Assembly: GCA_002329365.1 (NCBI GenBank)
Contig: DCUB01000008.1
Coordinates: 1-22,793, forward strand
DNA length: 22,793 nt
DNA from: Ruminococcaceae bacterium UBA1425
GTDB lineage: Bacteria > Bacillota > Clostridia > Oscillospirales > Acutalibacteraceae
Reading direction: 5' to 3'
The first letter of the stretch is position 1. The number at the start of each line of letters is the position of its first letter. The notes beneath the pieces are model-generated. The model had not been told where the DNA came from. It worked only from the letters and a program-made list of their open reading frames with translations, and ran no database searches. The position numbers and the translations under genes are program-made. Below are positions 8,282 to 16,772 of this stretch, one piece after another.

Positions 8282-11191
8282 ATGTCAAAAAAACGAACCG
8301 CAATAACTGTTTCAATGGTGGTTGCTCTTGTGCTGGCTCTATCCGCAATCGCCGTTATTTTTGAAAACTTTAATTACGTGTTCGATGACAACCCCTTTGT
8401 AAAGGAACATCCGTTTGACAGTCCTTCCGGCGTTTTCGCCGGGAACGCCGGACGCACATATATCATCGACGAAGGGAAAAAGAAGGTCCTTGTCCTGAAC
8501 AAAGACAAAGAGCTTGAGTTTGTGATAAACGGCGGCAGCAAGGATGACGATTTCTTTTACGCTTCGCAGATTACCGATGATGAGAACGGAAACATTTATA
8601 TAGCCGACGCGAATTATCTCGGCACCGGCACAATAGTCGAGTCCGAAAGAATAATTAGATTTAATGCCAAAGGCAAAGAGCCTCAGATTGTGTATGAGGA
8701 GAAATATAATGCAAAAAACGCGCCGAAGCAATACGGAAGAATAAAGCACATTGAGGTTTCGAACGGAGATATGCTGCTCGCTTCGGCAGATAAAAGCGTC
8801 ATCACCGTAACGAGATATAACCTTAAGAGCAAGGAAAAAACAACGACAACATATGACTCCGCGGGCACAAATCTTTCGGATGTTACCGTTTACGGTAATA
8901 ACAAAATACCTGTCTATATTACGCGCACGGGGCAGATAGGCTCGTTCGATAAAGAAAATAAACCGTATTTAATTAACGAAAACGCGGGTACGGCGTGGCA
9001 GCTTGCCGTTACCGGCAACGATATCTACTATACCGAGCTGTTATCGGGTGCGGTTATGAAAATGGATTTCAACGGCAACACGAGCGAGTTTTTCAGCGGC
9101 GATGAAACCATTCTTTCAACATTGGACAGCAAAAACGGCGTTCTTGTGTCAACCGATAATTTAGGCTGCTACTATGTTTCATCCGGCGATGAGGCCGGCA
9201 GCTTTTCCGCGCCCTTTAGGAGCAGCATTGCAAGATTCGCGGCATATTTTCTTCTTCTTATAGCCGCTGTATGCGCGCTGTGGCTGCTTATATGCTTAAT
9301 AATTTTTATCGCGAAAAAGATGCACAGCGAAACGGCGCAGAGGATACTCATAGTAATAATAGCCTCAATCTGCGTTACCGCGACGGTATCATACACTACG
9401 CTCAGCACGCTCATCGAAATTCAGAATAATACTGTCATGAAAGAGCTTAACCTGTTCGGCGACATGCTGATTAAAAAGATAGACGTTGAAAAAATGAAAG
9501 CCATCGACGATATTTCCGACTATCAGAAAGAGGAATACACGGCGGTTAAGTCAACGCTTGACGCGATGGTTGATATGGCATATAAAAACGGTTCATATTA
9601 CTATTACGGAATATACGTCGCTGACGAAGATATTGTTTACGCCGCTCTGGACTATGAAGACACTGTTACCACCCGTCATCCGTTTTACCCCAACGACCCG
9701 GACGACAACGGTTACGCCTATGTGCTTTACAGCGGCGAAGAGGCCGAGGTCAGCGCGGATGTCAGTTCCTTCGGCTCATGGTCGTTTGTGCTTAAGCCGA
9801 TTTTCGACGCTGACGGAAACGTTGTTTCGCTGCTGGAGGTAGGCGTTAACCTTGACGAGCAGATGCAGACGCAGAGAGCGCTGACATGGGAGGTTATCCT
9901 CACTGTTTTCTCTGTTACCGCCGTCCTTGTCATGACTGTTATCGAGGTAATATTCTTCCTTAAATTCAGGGGCGAAAAGCAAGCCCGCGCAAGGGTTTCC
10001 GCTCCCGGCTATCTGTTGTATCCGCTTCGTACCCTGACATTCATAGCCTTCCTTGCGGACTGCATGCAGGATGCCTTTGTATCAATTCTCGCAAACACGC
10101 TGTATACTCCTGTTTTCGGTATTCCGCAAAGCGTCGGCGCCGCCATTCCGCTTTCGGCGCAGGTGCTGACTGCCGCGCTGCTTGCCCTTGCCGGCGGCTC
10201 TATTGCCGGACGCATAGGCGTAAAGAAAACACTGATAGCGGGATTCATTCTGCAAAGCGGCGGCTTTGTCGGTTGCGCGGTGTTCGGAACCTACGCCGGT
10301 CTGCTTATCGGCAAGGCTGTAATAGGCGCCGGTATAGGACTGATAATTGTAAGCCTTAATACCGTTGCCGCCGCGAACAGTAATGTGGCGGAGTCCGCAA
10401 ACAGCTTTTCCGGCATCAGCGCGGGAACTCTTGTAGGCGTTTCGGTAGGCTCCGGAATCGGTTCGATTATACTCGCGTGGGCAAGCTATGACGCTGTTTA
10501 CTATGTGGGAGCGGCTATACTTTTATTAGGTTTAATACTTGCTATTACCTGCCCCGAATTCAAGGTTCGTACGACCAAGTCTAAGGATAAGCCGTCAATT
10601 AGCTTCGGTAAATTCATCACCAATAAAAAAGCCGTGTCATTTTTGCTGTTTGTCCTTCTGCCGTTTATGGTTGCGATTTCCTTCAGGGAGTATCTTTTCC
10701 CGATTTACGCCGAGGATATGGGAATAACGGAATCGAACATCGGAAGAATATATCTGCTCTTCGGAATATTCATTATTTATGCGGGGCCTGTTATTACAAA
10801 GGCGCTTATCGAAAGGTTTTCCACAAAGACCGCGATTATCGTTTCGAACTGTATTATGCTTTCGGGAATTCTGCTGTTTGCCTTTGTTCAGAGCAAGGCG
10901 ACGGCTGTTATCGGCGTGTTCCTTCTTTCGGTTGCAACGTCCTTCGGATATGCCGTCCAGTCCACCCATTACTCAACAACTCCGGCAGTCGGAGAATACG
11001 GAGAGAGCAAGGCTATGGGAATCTACTCGCTGTTTGACAACGGCGGACAGACTCTCGGTCCTGTTGTTTACGGTCTGGCGCTTCTCCTCGGGTATCGCGA
11101 CGGCCTTATCGCCATAGGCTGCGGATTATTGACACTGACGCTGCTGTTCCTGATTTTAAATATAGAAAAAATGAAACGTAAGGAGAATTAG
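8282..11191 (+). CDS. Beta-propeller / Cache-like / MFS multidomain membrane protein
   Basis: 969 residues from the ATG at 8282, which has AGGAG 10 bases upstream. Order of parts: a membrane segment (8-26); an NHL/propeller-like extracellular region (about 40-310) with repeats of the YIIDEGKKKVLVLN and IYIADANY type; two membrane segments (about 318-342 and 355-377); a Cache-like extracellular sensor (about 378-530, ending VSLLEVGVNLDEQ); another helix (536-561); and a 12-helix MFS domain (about 577-960) with a family motif-like GRIGVKKTLIAG loop. The MFS half may transport or have become a membrane scaffold. Two outward-facing sensor domains suggest it detects an extracellular signal, possibly feeding the partner switch. 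I do not know a characterised protein of this architecture. Confidence 0.82.
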   Translation: MSKKRTAITVSMVVALVLALSAIAVIFENFNYVFDDNPFVKEHPFDSPSGVFAGNAGRTYIIDEGKKKVLVLNKDKELEFVINGGSKDDDFFYASQITDDENGNIYIADANYLGTGTIVESERIIRFNAKGKEPQIVYEEKYNAKNAPKQYGRIKHIEVSNGDMLLASADKSVITVTRYNLKSKEKTTTTYDSAGTNLSDVTVYGNNKIPVYITRTGQIGSFDKENKPYLINENAGTAWQLAVTGNDIYYTELLSGAVMKMDFNGNTSEFFSGDETILSTLDSKNGVLVSTDNLGCYYVSSGDEAGSFSAPFRSSIARFAAYFLLLIAAVCALWLLICLIIFIAKKMHSETAQRILIVIIASICVTATVSYTTLSTLIEIQNNTVMKELNLFGDMLIKKIDVEKMKAIDDISDYQKEEYTAVKSTLDAMVDMAYKNGSYYYYGIYVADEDIVYAALDYEDTVTTRHPFYPNDPDDNGYAYVLYSGEEAEVSADVSSFGSWSFVLKPIFDADGNVVSLLEVGVNLDEQMQTQRALTWEVILTVFSVTAVLVMTVIEVIFFLKFRGEKQARARVSAPGYLLYPLRTLTFIAFLADCMQDAFVSILANTLYTPVFGIPQSVGAAIPLSAQVLTAALLALAGGSIAGRIGVKKTLIAGFILQSGGFVGCAVFGTYAGLLIGKAVIGAGIGLIIVSLNTVAAANSNVAESANSFSGISAGTLVGVSVGSGIGSIILAWASYDAVYYVGAAILLLGLILAITCPEFKVRTTKSKDKPSISFGKFITNKKAVSFLLFVLLPFMVAISFREYLFPIYAEDMGITESNIGRIYLLFGIFIIYAGPVITKALIERFSTKTAIIVSNCIMLSGILLFAFVQSKATAVIGVFLLSVATSFGYAVQSTHYSTTPAVGEYGESKAMGIYSLFDNGGQTLGPVVYGLALLLGYRDGLIAIGCGLLTLTLLFLILNIEKMKRKEN

Positions 11192-11193
11192 CC

Positions 11194-11757
11194 GTGTTTA
11201 CTTATTCGTTAGTCTGTCGCAACGATTTGCCTGACCTGATTAAGCTATACCGCGGTTATTTGAATGACGGTGACGCGATTGACCGTTATATACGCGGTAA
11301 TTTCGAAACAGACGGATATATCGCCGTAAAATGCGTATGCGACGGTAAAACCGTGGGCGTTATTTCCGCAAACAAAGGCCTGGAGTTTACCTGCGGGCAT
11401 GAGGATCTTATTGAGAAAATATATAAAGAGTGGGGCAACAAGGATATTTATTGCGGAGAAATGCTTGCGGTGCTTCCCGAGTTCCGCAATCAGGGTATCG
11501 CAAAGGGGCTTGCGCAAAGGCTCGCCGAAGAGCTTAAAGAAAAAAAGGCGCGCTACCTCGTTCTTGAAGAATGGCAGCGCAGCATCGAGCACGATACTCC
11601 GGCAAACGGCATTGTCAAATATCTCGGAACTTCCGAAACAGTGTGCATTGACCCGGAGTTCTATAAGGACCTTGCAAAATACGGCTTGACTTGTCCGCAG
11701 TGCGGTCAAAACTGCACGTGCGGCGCGAAAGTGATTATTATTACTCTCGCGCAGTAA
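11194..11757 (+). CDS. GNAT acetyltransferase with cysteine-rich C-terminal tail
   Basis: 187 residues from a GTG start two bases after the preceding stop; AAGGAG (11180-11184 region) lies within the end of the preceding gene, so translation is coupled. GNAT motif A is clear: GEMLAVLPEFRNQGIAKGLAQRL (about 88-110, with the acetyl-CoA-binding R98-N-Q-G101-I-A pattern). The C-terminus carries Cys167, Cys170, Cys174 and Cys176 (CPQCGQNCTCGA), which looks like a small metal-binding or redox site and is unusual for a simple GNAT. It would transfer an acyl group from acyl-CoA to an amine. A role in modifying the cargo peptide or a self-protection role is possible but unproved. The substrate is unknown. 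Confidence 0.85.
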   Translation: MFTYSLVCRNDLPDLIKLYRGYLNDGDAIDRYIRGNFETDGYIAVKCVCDGKTVGVISANKGLEFTCGHEDLIEKIYKEWGNKDIYCGEMLAVLPEFRNQGIAKGLAQRLAEELKEKKARYLVLEEWQRSIEHDTPANGIVKYLGTSETVCIDPEFYKDLAKYGLTCPQCGQNCTCGAKVIIITLAQ

Positions 11758-11783
11758 TTATGAAGCGAACGGAGAGGCGCAGA

Positions 11784-13391
11784 ATGGAAAAAAAGGATAA
11801 AATGAGAAAGCTCAGCATGAAAATATCGACGATCTTCGTCACATTTTCGCTTGTATTCGGGCTTGTAATAAGTGTTTTCAGTTATTACATGGCTGAGAAG
11901 TCTTATGTTGAATTCTACTCCACGAAGCTTCAGCAATCCGTCGCGTTCGTCGCCTCGCAGGTTGACGGCGAAAAAATAAAAGAATATTACGAAACAAAAA
12001 AGACCGACAAATATTATGATGATTTAAAAACCTTTCTAAGCGAAATAAAGGCAACGCACGACATTTCGTACCTTTATATTTTTGTGCCGGACGACAACCA
12101 TTTTACATATATCGTCGAGGCTCAGCTTGAAACCGACGACGCCGAGTATATCGCGTCATTGGGCGACGAATATGATTATACCGAGCTTGAATACAAGCAC
12201 CTTGTCCCTGATATTAACGCGAAAAAAGCGTCGGACCGCGTAATAAGGGCAAACAACGACCTTTCCGAGTTCGGCCAGGGTGTATCTGCATGGGCGCCGA
12301 TAACAGATAAGCAGGGCGACCTGGTGGCGATGGTAGAGGGAGACATTACAATCGACCGCGTTATTCAGACAATGCGCCGCTATGTCGCGGTAATTATCGC
12401 CATTACGGCGTTGCTCATTGTAATGCTTGTGTTTGTTCTCACGCTTGCCGTGCGCAGGATGATTACAAGACCGTTGGCAAAGCTTACGGGAAGGGTTCAG
12501 GCTTTCGCCCAGGACGGCAATCTGAACGAATTCATTGACGATATCCGCACGCGTGATGAAATGCAGACGCTTTCGCAGGCGTTCGGCACAATGGCAAAGG
12601 ACATTGATACCTACACAAAGACTCAGGCCGCGCTGGCGGCGGAAAAGGAGCGCATCTCAGCAGAGCTTGACCTTGCGACGCATATTCAGGCTTCGATGCT
12701 TCCTTCAATTTTCCCGCCGTTCCCCAACCGCAGCGAGTTCAGTATATATGCGACCATGCAGCCGGCAAAGGAGGTCGGCGGAGATTTCTACGATTTCTTT
12801 ATGATTGACGAGGACCACCTTGCGGTTGTTATCGCCGACGTTTCGGGAAAAGGCGTTCCCGCCGCGCTGTTTATGGTCATTACAAAAACGCTTATAAAAA
12901 ATTACACCCAGGAGGGTAATCAGCCCTCAAGAGTGTTTACTTCGGTGAACACGCAGCTTTGCGAAAACAACGACGCGGGCATGTTTGTCACCGCGTGGAT
13001 GGGCATACTCGAAATAAGCACGGGTAAATTTACATATGTCAACGCGGGACATAATCATCCGCTCTTAAAAAAGGCTGACGGCTCGTTTGAATATCTGAAG
13101 TGCCGGTCGGGATTCATCTTAGCGGGAATGGAAGGAACAAAATACAGGCAGTACGAGATTAACCTTGAAAAAGGCGACACGCTTTACCTGTACACCGACG
13201 GCGTTACGGAAGCTACAAACACACAGGAGCAGCTTTACGGAGATCAGCGGCTTAAGGAGATTCTCGACAAAAATTCCGAACAGCCGCTTGACGATCTGCT
13301 CGATTCCGTAAAGAACGACATAGATTTGTTTGTAAACGGCGGAGAGCAGTTCGACGATATCACAATGCTCGCGCTGAGAATCATGCAATAA
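11784..13391 (+). CDS. Membrane-anchored SpoIIE-type phosphatase with extracellular sensor and HAMP
   Basis: 535 residues from the ATG at 11784, supported by GGAGAGG at 11771-11777 (ATG 11760 is possible). A membrane helix (about 14-35), an extracellular Cache-like domain (about 36-198), a second helix (about 199-222), HAMP (about 222-275), a helical linker, and a PP2C/SpoIIE domain (about 300-535). Metal-site motifs are intact: VGGDFYDFF (near 330), DVSGKG (near 351), YVNAGHN (near 417), YTDGVTEA (near 469) and FDDITML (near 522). By family it dephosphorylates the phospho-STAS protein, here the first gene of the same operon. It would therefore switch the system on in response to an outside signal. 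It is the last gene before the terminator at 13425. Confidence 0.93.
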   Translation: MEKKDKMRKLSMKISTIFVTFSLVFGLVISVFSYYMAEKSYVEFYSTKLQQSVAFVASQVDGEKIKEYYETKKTDKYYDDLKTFLSEIKATHDISYLYIFVPDDNHFTYIVEAQLETDDAEYIASLGDEYDYTELEYKHLVPDINAKKASDRVIRANNDLSEFGQGVSAWAPITDKQGDLVAMVEGDITIDRVIQTMRRYVAVIIAITALLIVMLVFVLTLAVRRMITRPLAKLTGRVQAFAQDGNLNEFIDDIRTRDEMQTLSQAFGTMAKDIDTYTKTQAALAAEKERISAELDLATHIQASMLPSIFPPFPNRSEFSIYATMQPAKEVGGDFYDFFMIDEDHLAVVIADVSGKGVPAALFMVITKTLIKNYTQEGNQPSRVFTSVNTQLCENNDAGMFVTAWMGILEISTGKFTYVNAGHNHPLLKKADGSFEYLKCRSGFILAGMEGTKYRQYEINLEKGDTLYLYTDGVTEATNTQEQLYGDQRLKEILDKNSEQPLDDLLDSVKNDIDLFVNGGEQFDDITMLALRIMQ

Positions 13392-13424
13392 TCATATGTA
13401 CGCAGTATTTTATATGTAAAGGCA

Positions 13425-13457
13425 ATACAGCCCGTCTACGGACGGGCTGTATTTTTT
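13425..13457 (+). terminator. Intrinsic terminator of the export operon
   Basis: A perfect 12-bp stem, ATACAGCCCGTC (13425-13436) with GACGGGCTGTAT (13441-13452), a TACG loop and an immediate run of T. It is 34 bases after the phosphatase stop. It also separates the operon from the convergent minus-strand gene ending at 13511. Confidence 0.93.
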
Positions 13458-13510
13458 ATACATCGCATTCCGGTCTGGCTTCGCCGTCATAAGCTGTAAG
13501 ATAAATCATT

Positions 13511-14554
13511 TTAATCGTCGTTTTCTATGAAGATGCCGTCATAGTCGTAACCCGCGGCGTATTTATTTAAGCTGTCGAGTATATCGTCTGCGTTTTGCTT
13601 TGTCAGCTCATACTTGCCCAGTGTGTAGCACTCAAGCATCAGCCTGTTGACATCGGGGCAGTAATGTGTGTAGTCCTTGTAAAGGTCAAGGTTTGTTATG
13701 ATGTCTTTGTCGTCAAGAAAGCAGAATATTCTGACATTTGAACATTGCAGCAGCTCCGAATAAGCGTACTTCAATGAATAAATTGTCGCGTCAAGCGAAC
13801 CCTGCCTTATCATGTTGTCCCAGAACAAAATACTGTACGGCGGAATAAAAAATACAAATTGCGTCTCGGGATTGTTGACGATACAGTCAAGCAGCCAGGC
13901 TGTTACAGCTTGTGTGTGTTCCATAAAACAGTCGTAATTTTTAGCATCCGCCGGCATTGACAGCCTACGGTAGCTTTTCAGCACAGTCTCCTCGGAAAAA
14001 GTATATCCCGAGTCCCACGCGCCGGCTTCGTAAAAATCATATGTGTCTGAAAGCCTGTATGAAATCCAGTTTTTTGAATAGTTGAAAATTACGTCTTTGT
14101 TAAAAAGATAACTGACGTCGTTAAACGGGTTTTTGTCGGACAGATATTTTTCGATTTTAACGTCCGCCATACGCTCGCCCGTAACGGTATAAACGTCAAA
14201 GCCGAAAAACAACGTCTTTATTTTATTGCCCTCAAGCGCGGCGTCAAAAAATGTCTTATAAGCGTTTATGCTGCCGCCGTAAAACGAAAGGTTGATGGCT
14301 TTACAGCCCAGAGCGTCATCAAACCAGTTTGCCCTGCTGTTTTGCATCATGGACGAGCCTGTTATCATCGTGTCGAAAACCGCGTTTCTGACAATGCCGA
14401 TATTCTGATAATACGGCAACGTATATATGATTTTTGTGTAGTCCTTCGGCGCCCTGTAGTGGTAAAACGGGTCTACGGCAAACACAAGCAGGCCGCACAG
14501 CAAAAAAAGCGCGGCACAAAGGCAAAAAAAGCGTTTGCAGAAACGTTTGTACAT
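13511..14554 (-). CDS. SGNH-like membrane-anchored protein, partner of the MBOAT acyltransferase
   Basis: 347 residues. An N-terminal signal-anchor (about 9-27) is followed by a hydrolase-like domain on the outside of the cell. Block I is G66-S-S68-M-M-Q-N72 with Ser68 as likely nucleophile, block II is INLSFYGGS, and the C-terminal D294-Y-T-H297 supplies the Asp/His pair typical of SGNH enzymes. Such proteins (compare AlgX/AlgJ, DltD and PatB roles) accept acyl groups delivered by an MBOAT protein and place them on a polymer. The MBOAT gene lies immediately upstream in the same direction (45-base gap), so the two form an acylation pair. CTGAAAGAG precedes the ATG. The polymer is unknown. Confidence 0.78.
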   Translation of the reverse strand: MYKRFCKRFFCLCAALFLLCGLLVFAVDPFYHYRAPKDYTKIIYTLPYYQNIGIVRNAVFDTMITGSSMMQNSRANWFDDALGCKAINLSFYGGSINAYKTFFDAALEGNKIKTLFFGFDVYTVTGERMADVKIEKYLSDKNPFNDVSYLFNKDVIFNYSKNWISYRLSDTYDFYEAGAWDSGYTFSEETVLKSYRRLSMPADAKNYDCFMEHTQAVTAWLLDCIVNNPETQFVFFIPPYSILFWDNMIRQGSLDATIYSLKYAYSELLQCSNVRIFCFLDDKDIITNLDLYKDYTHYCPDVNRLMLECYTLGKYELTKQNADDILDSLNKYAAGYDYDGIFIENDD

Positions 14555-14599
14555 TGCTCTTTCAGCGTGTGAAATAATATCACGCGCCGCTCCTTTATG

Positions 14600-16078
14600 T
14601 TAAAAGTTGAAATACAGGAAAGTGCTTACCTGCGACAACGAAATCAGCGACCAGATTAACAGAACGCAGGTAACAGCAAGATTCAGCCTTGAGGGCTTGA
14701 AGTCGGATATTCTCTCGTTTGTGTTTTTCATTAAGACGCTTGCAAAAAGCCCGAACACAATATATCCGGCAACAAGGACAACGGGAAAAACAGACGCGGC
14801 GCCGGCTGACACCTTACCGATAGCCCACTGTATGAGCCCATATTCGCTCGTAATAAAACCGGAGGTGATACCCTTACTCACCGCGCCGAAATCGAAATGA
14901 ATAAGCTTTAAAAGCATCTCGTTCGCGTCTGCTATCGAATCGGCTCTGAAATAAACCCAGCTAAGACTGACGAAAACGAATGTAATAATCCAAAGCAGCG
15001 GTTTCGAATTCCTCCGCAATTTTGACAACGGTTTTGAAATCAGTTTAGTTATGATAATAGCCACACCGTGAAGGAAGCCCCACAGTATAAACGTCCAGTT
15101 TGCGCCGTGCCAGATACCGCTCACCATAAAAACGATAAACATATTGACGTAGGTACGGAGCTTACCCTTCCTGTTTCCGCCGAGAGGTATGTAAATGTGT
15201 GTCCGTAAAAACCGTGTTAAGGTCATATGCCAGCGCTTCCAGAAGTCATCGATGTCAAGCGCCCTGTACGGCGAATTGAAATTCTGAGGTATTTTAATAT
15301 TGAAAAACAGCCCCAGTCCGGTTGCCATATCGCAATATCCGCTGAAGTCAAAATATATCTGGAGCGTATACGAAAGAATAACAATTATAGTGTTCGTCGT
15401 ATCCAAATCGGAAATATGACTGAATCCGTAATTTGCCGTCTTGCCGAACATATCAGCAAGCAGAACCTTTTTCGCAAGTCCGAACGTAAAAGCGATAATA
15501 CCTTTTGCGAAATTTTTCGGTTTGAACACCTTCTTTTTCGGGTTTTCAAACTGCGGTATTATTTCGTTGTGAAGCACTATTGGACCTGCAATAAGCTGTG
15601 GGAAAAATGTTACGAACAGCGAATAGTCAAGGATGTTATATGGCGGAACCAAGCCTTTGTAACTGTCGATAACATACGATACCTGCTGAAACGTAAAAAA
15701 ACTGATTCCGAGCGGGAGCACAAGGTTTATGACAGTCCAGTCGAGCCTGAAAAGCGCATTAATATTTCCGATGAAAAAACCGCGATATTTGTAATAAAAC
15801 AATATTCCGACATTTAAAAGAATGCCGGTTACCATCAGCATCTTTTTCAGGCCATGTTTTTTCAGTTTTCTGAATCCGAAACACAGCGAATAGTTTGCGA
15901 TAATGCTTATTATGATAATCGGCAGATATTTTATATTAAAATATCCATAAAACCAAAGCGACATAAAAAACAGAAAAAGCTTTGGCAGATACGGATTACG
16001 TGTTTTTGCGAGCAAGAAATACCCGCCGACGGCAATCGGCAGGAAAAGCAAAATAAATATGTATGAGTTAAACAGCAT
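14600..16078 (-). CDS. MBOAT-family O-acyltransferase (AlgI/DltB-like)
   Basis: 492 residues, the usual size, with about ten or more membrane helices starting at LLFLPIAVGGYFLLA. MBOAT landmarks are intact: DFWKRWHMTLTRFLR (278-292, His284), YIPLGGNRKG (296-305) and the catalytic-type His324 in GIWHGANW (321-328). These proteins move an acetyl group from acetyl-CoA across the membrane for O-acetylation of an extracellular polysaccharide, teichoic acid or peptidoglycan. The downstream SGNH-like protein would be the extracellular partner. It has a strong promoter at 16203-16231. The plus-strand reading frame of nearly 200 codons inside it (15227-15817) is a shadow. Confidence 0.93.
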   Translation of the reverse strand: MLFNSYIFILLFLPIAVGGYFLLAKTRNPYLPKLFLFFMSLWFYGYFNIKYLPIIIISIIANYSLCFGFRKLKKHGLKKMLMVTGILLNVGILFYYKYRGFFIGNINALFRLDWTVINLVLPLGISFFTFQQVSYVIDSYKGLVPPYNILDYSLFVTFFPQLIAGPIVLHNEIIPQFENPKKKVFKPKNFAKGIIAFTFGLAKKVLLADMFGKTANYGFSHISDLDTTNTIIVILSYTLQIYFDFSGYCDMATGLGLFFNIKIPQNFNSPYRALDIDDFWKRWHMTLTRFLRTHIYIPLGGNRKGKLRTYVNMFIVFMVSGIWHGANWTFILWGFLHGVAIIITKLISKPLSKLRRNSKPLLWIITFVFVSLSWVYFRADSIADANEMLLKLIHFDFGAVSKGITSGFITSEYGLIQWAIGKVSAGAASVFPVVLVAGYIVFGLFASVLMKNTNERISDFKPSRLNLAVTCVLLIWSLISLSQVSTFLYFNF

Positions 16079-16202
16079 ACATTTCAGCCCGCTTATATTT
16101 TCAGCATTAAAGCTTTTATTACCTTATCATAGGGAATCATTTTTGAATTAAACACTCCGTGTTCCTTCAAAGAAAACCAGTCTAAAGCAGTTTGCTAAAG
16201 TT

Positions 16203-16231
16203 ATTTTAATCCGCAATCTGACATTTGTCAA
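16203..16231 (-). promoter_or_regulatory. Promoter of the acylation gene pair
   Basis: On the minus strand there is a perfect -35 TTGACA (16226-16231), a 17-bp spacer and a -10 TAAAAT (16203-16208, 5 of 6). The start of transcription is expected near 16196, giving a leader of about 118 bases before the MBOAT ATG at 16078. The -35 overlaps a TGACAttTGTCA palindrome. Confidence 0.75.
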
Positions 16232-16250
16232 CTCTGTCAGTTGCTGTCAG
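16219..16250. promoter_or_regulatory. Cluster of TGTCA half-sites over the -35 box (possible operator)
   Basis: The palindrome TGACATTTGTCA (16219-16230) overlaps the -35. Two direct copies of CTGTCAG follow at 16234-16240 and 16244-16250, about 10 bp apart. The helical spacing suggests cooperative binding by a regulator, probably a repressor given the -35 overlap. The regulator is unknown. Confidence 0.4.
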
Positions 16251-16716
16251 AGCTTTTTCTGATATCTATCACCTGTTTTGTATGATTATCTTCTGTCGAA
16301 ATCACCTCTTGTACAAGCTTTAGCACCGCGTTTTTTACATTTCCGAAAGCGAAGTCATATGAAACGGTGACGTTTAAAAAGCGGTTGTTATCAATCATCA
16401 CATCGCCGTTTCTGCCGGGTACGGATACAAACAAACGTCGGGAGACGGCGCGGAACAGATGCCCTTGCCCGGGAAGATTCAGCCGAAATCGGATGAAGCT
16501 TCAAGTTAAACCGTTGGACGCAGAATAAAATGTAACAGCCAAACTTTGGGTCTGCCGCGGCAATATATCGCGGCAGACCCGTTTCTTTTCAGACATTATT
16601 CCGGGAAGAACACAAAATGAAAGCAGAAGACGTAACAGTAATAAACGGCGGCAAAGGCAATGTTGTTGTAAAAGCAATATTTTTACATGTTGCCCTGAAT
16701 CGTTCTATGTCCCTTG
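16232..16716. other. Gene-poor intergenic stretch
   Basis: No well-supported gene is visible. It holds a TTG-started minus-strand frame (16237-16434, 65 codons), which has no family and no good ribosome site. There is also a perfect hairpin (16548-16580) and a short plus-strand ORF (16617-16739), each listed separately. It could be a decayed gene area. Confidence 0.5.
16548..16590 (+). terminator. Terminator-like hairpin
   Basis: A perfect 12-bp stem, GGGTCTGCCGCG (16548-16559) with CGCGGCAGACCC (16569-16580), a 9-base loop and GTTTCTTTTC after it. It works best for a plus-strand transcript, but no clear plus-strand gene lies directly upstream, so it may end a decayed gene or a small RNA. 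Confidence 0.55.
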
Positions 16717-16739
16717 TTGACGCCCAAAACTCCCTGTGA
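16617..16739 (+). CDS. Possible short ORF of 40 residues, unknown
   Basis: An ATG with GGGAAGA about 9 bases upstream opens a 40-codon frame, starting MKAEDVTVINGGKGN and ending DAQNSL. I recognise no family, signal or motif in it beyond a GGKG stretch. Its 3' end lies within the promoter of the beta-helix gene (16717-16745). It follows the hairpin at 16548. It may be chance. Confidence 0.2.
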   Translation: MKAEDVTVINGGKGNVVVKAIFLHVALNRSMSLVDAQNSL

Positions 16740-16745
16740 TATACT
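16717..16745 (+). promoter_or_regulatory. Promoter of the beta-helix protein gene
   Basis: There is a -35 TTGACG (16717-16722), a 17-bp spacer and a -10 TATACT (16740-16745) with TG one base upstream (extended -10). Transcription should start near 16752, just ahead of the GGGGTGA ribosome site at 16760-16766. Confidence 0.75.
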
Positions 16746-16772
16746 GAAAAAAACAATTCGGGGTGAGTAAAG

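Noticed and set aside
1738..13391. Lanthipeptide, radical-SAM or YcaO modification genes
   Set aside because: I looked for their motifs next to the exporter and saw none, so the system is not claimed to be a classical modified-peptide cluster.
15227..15817. 196-codon plus-strand frame
   Set aside because: It lies wholly inside the well-supported MBOAT gene on the other strand and has no family-like features.
16237..16434. 65-codon minus-strand frame
   Set aside because: It depends on a TTG start, has no ribosome site and matches no family; kept only as part of the gene-poor stretch.
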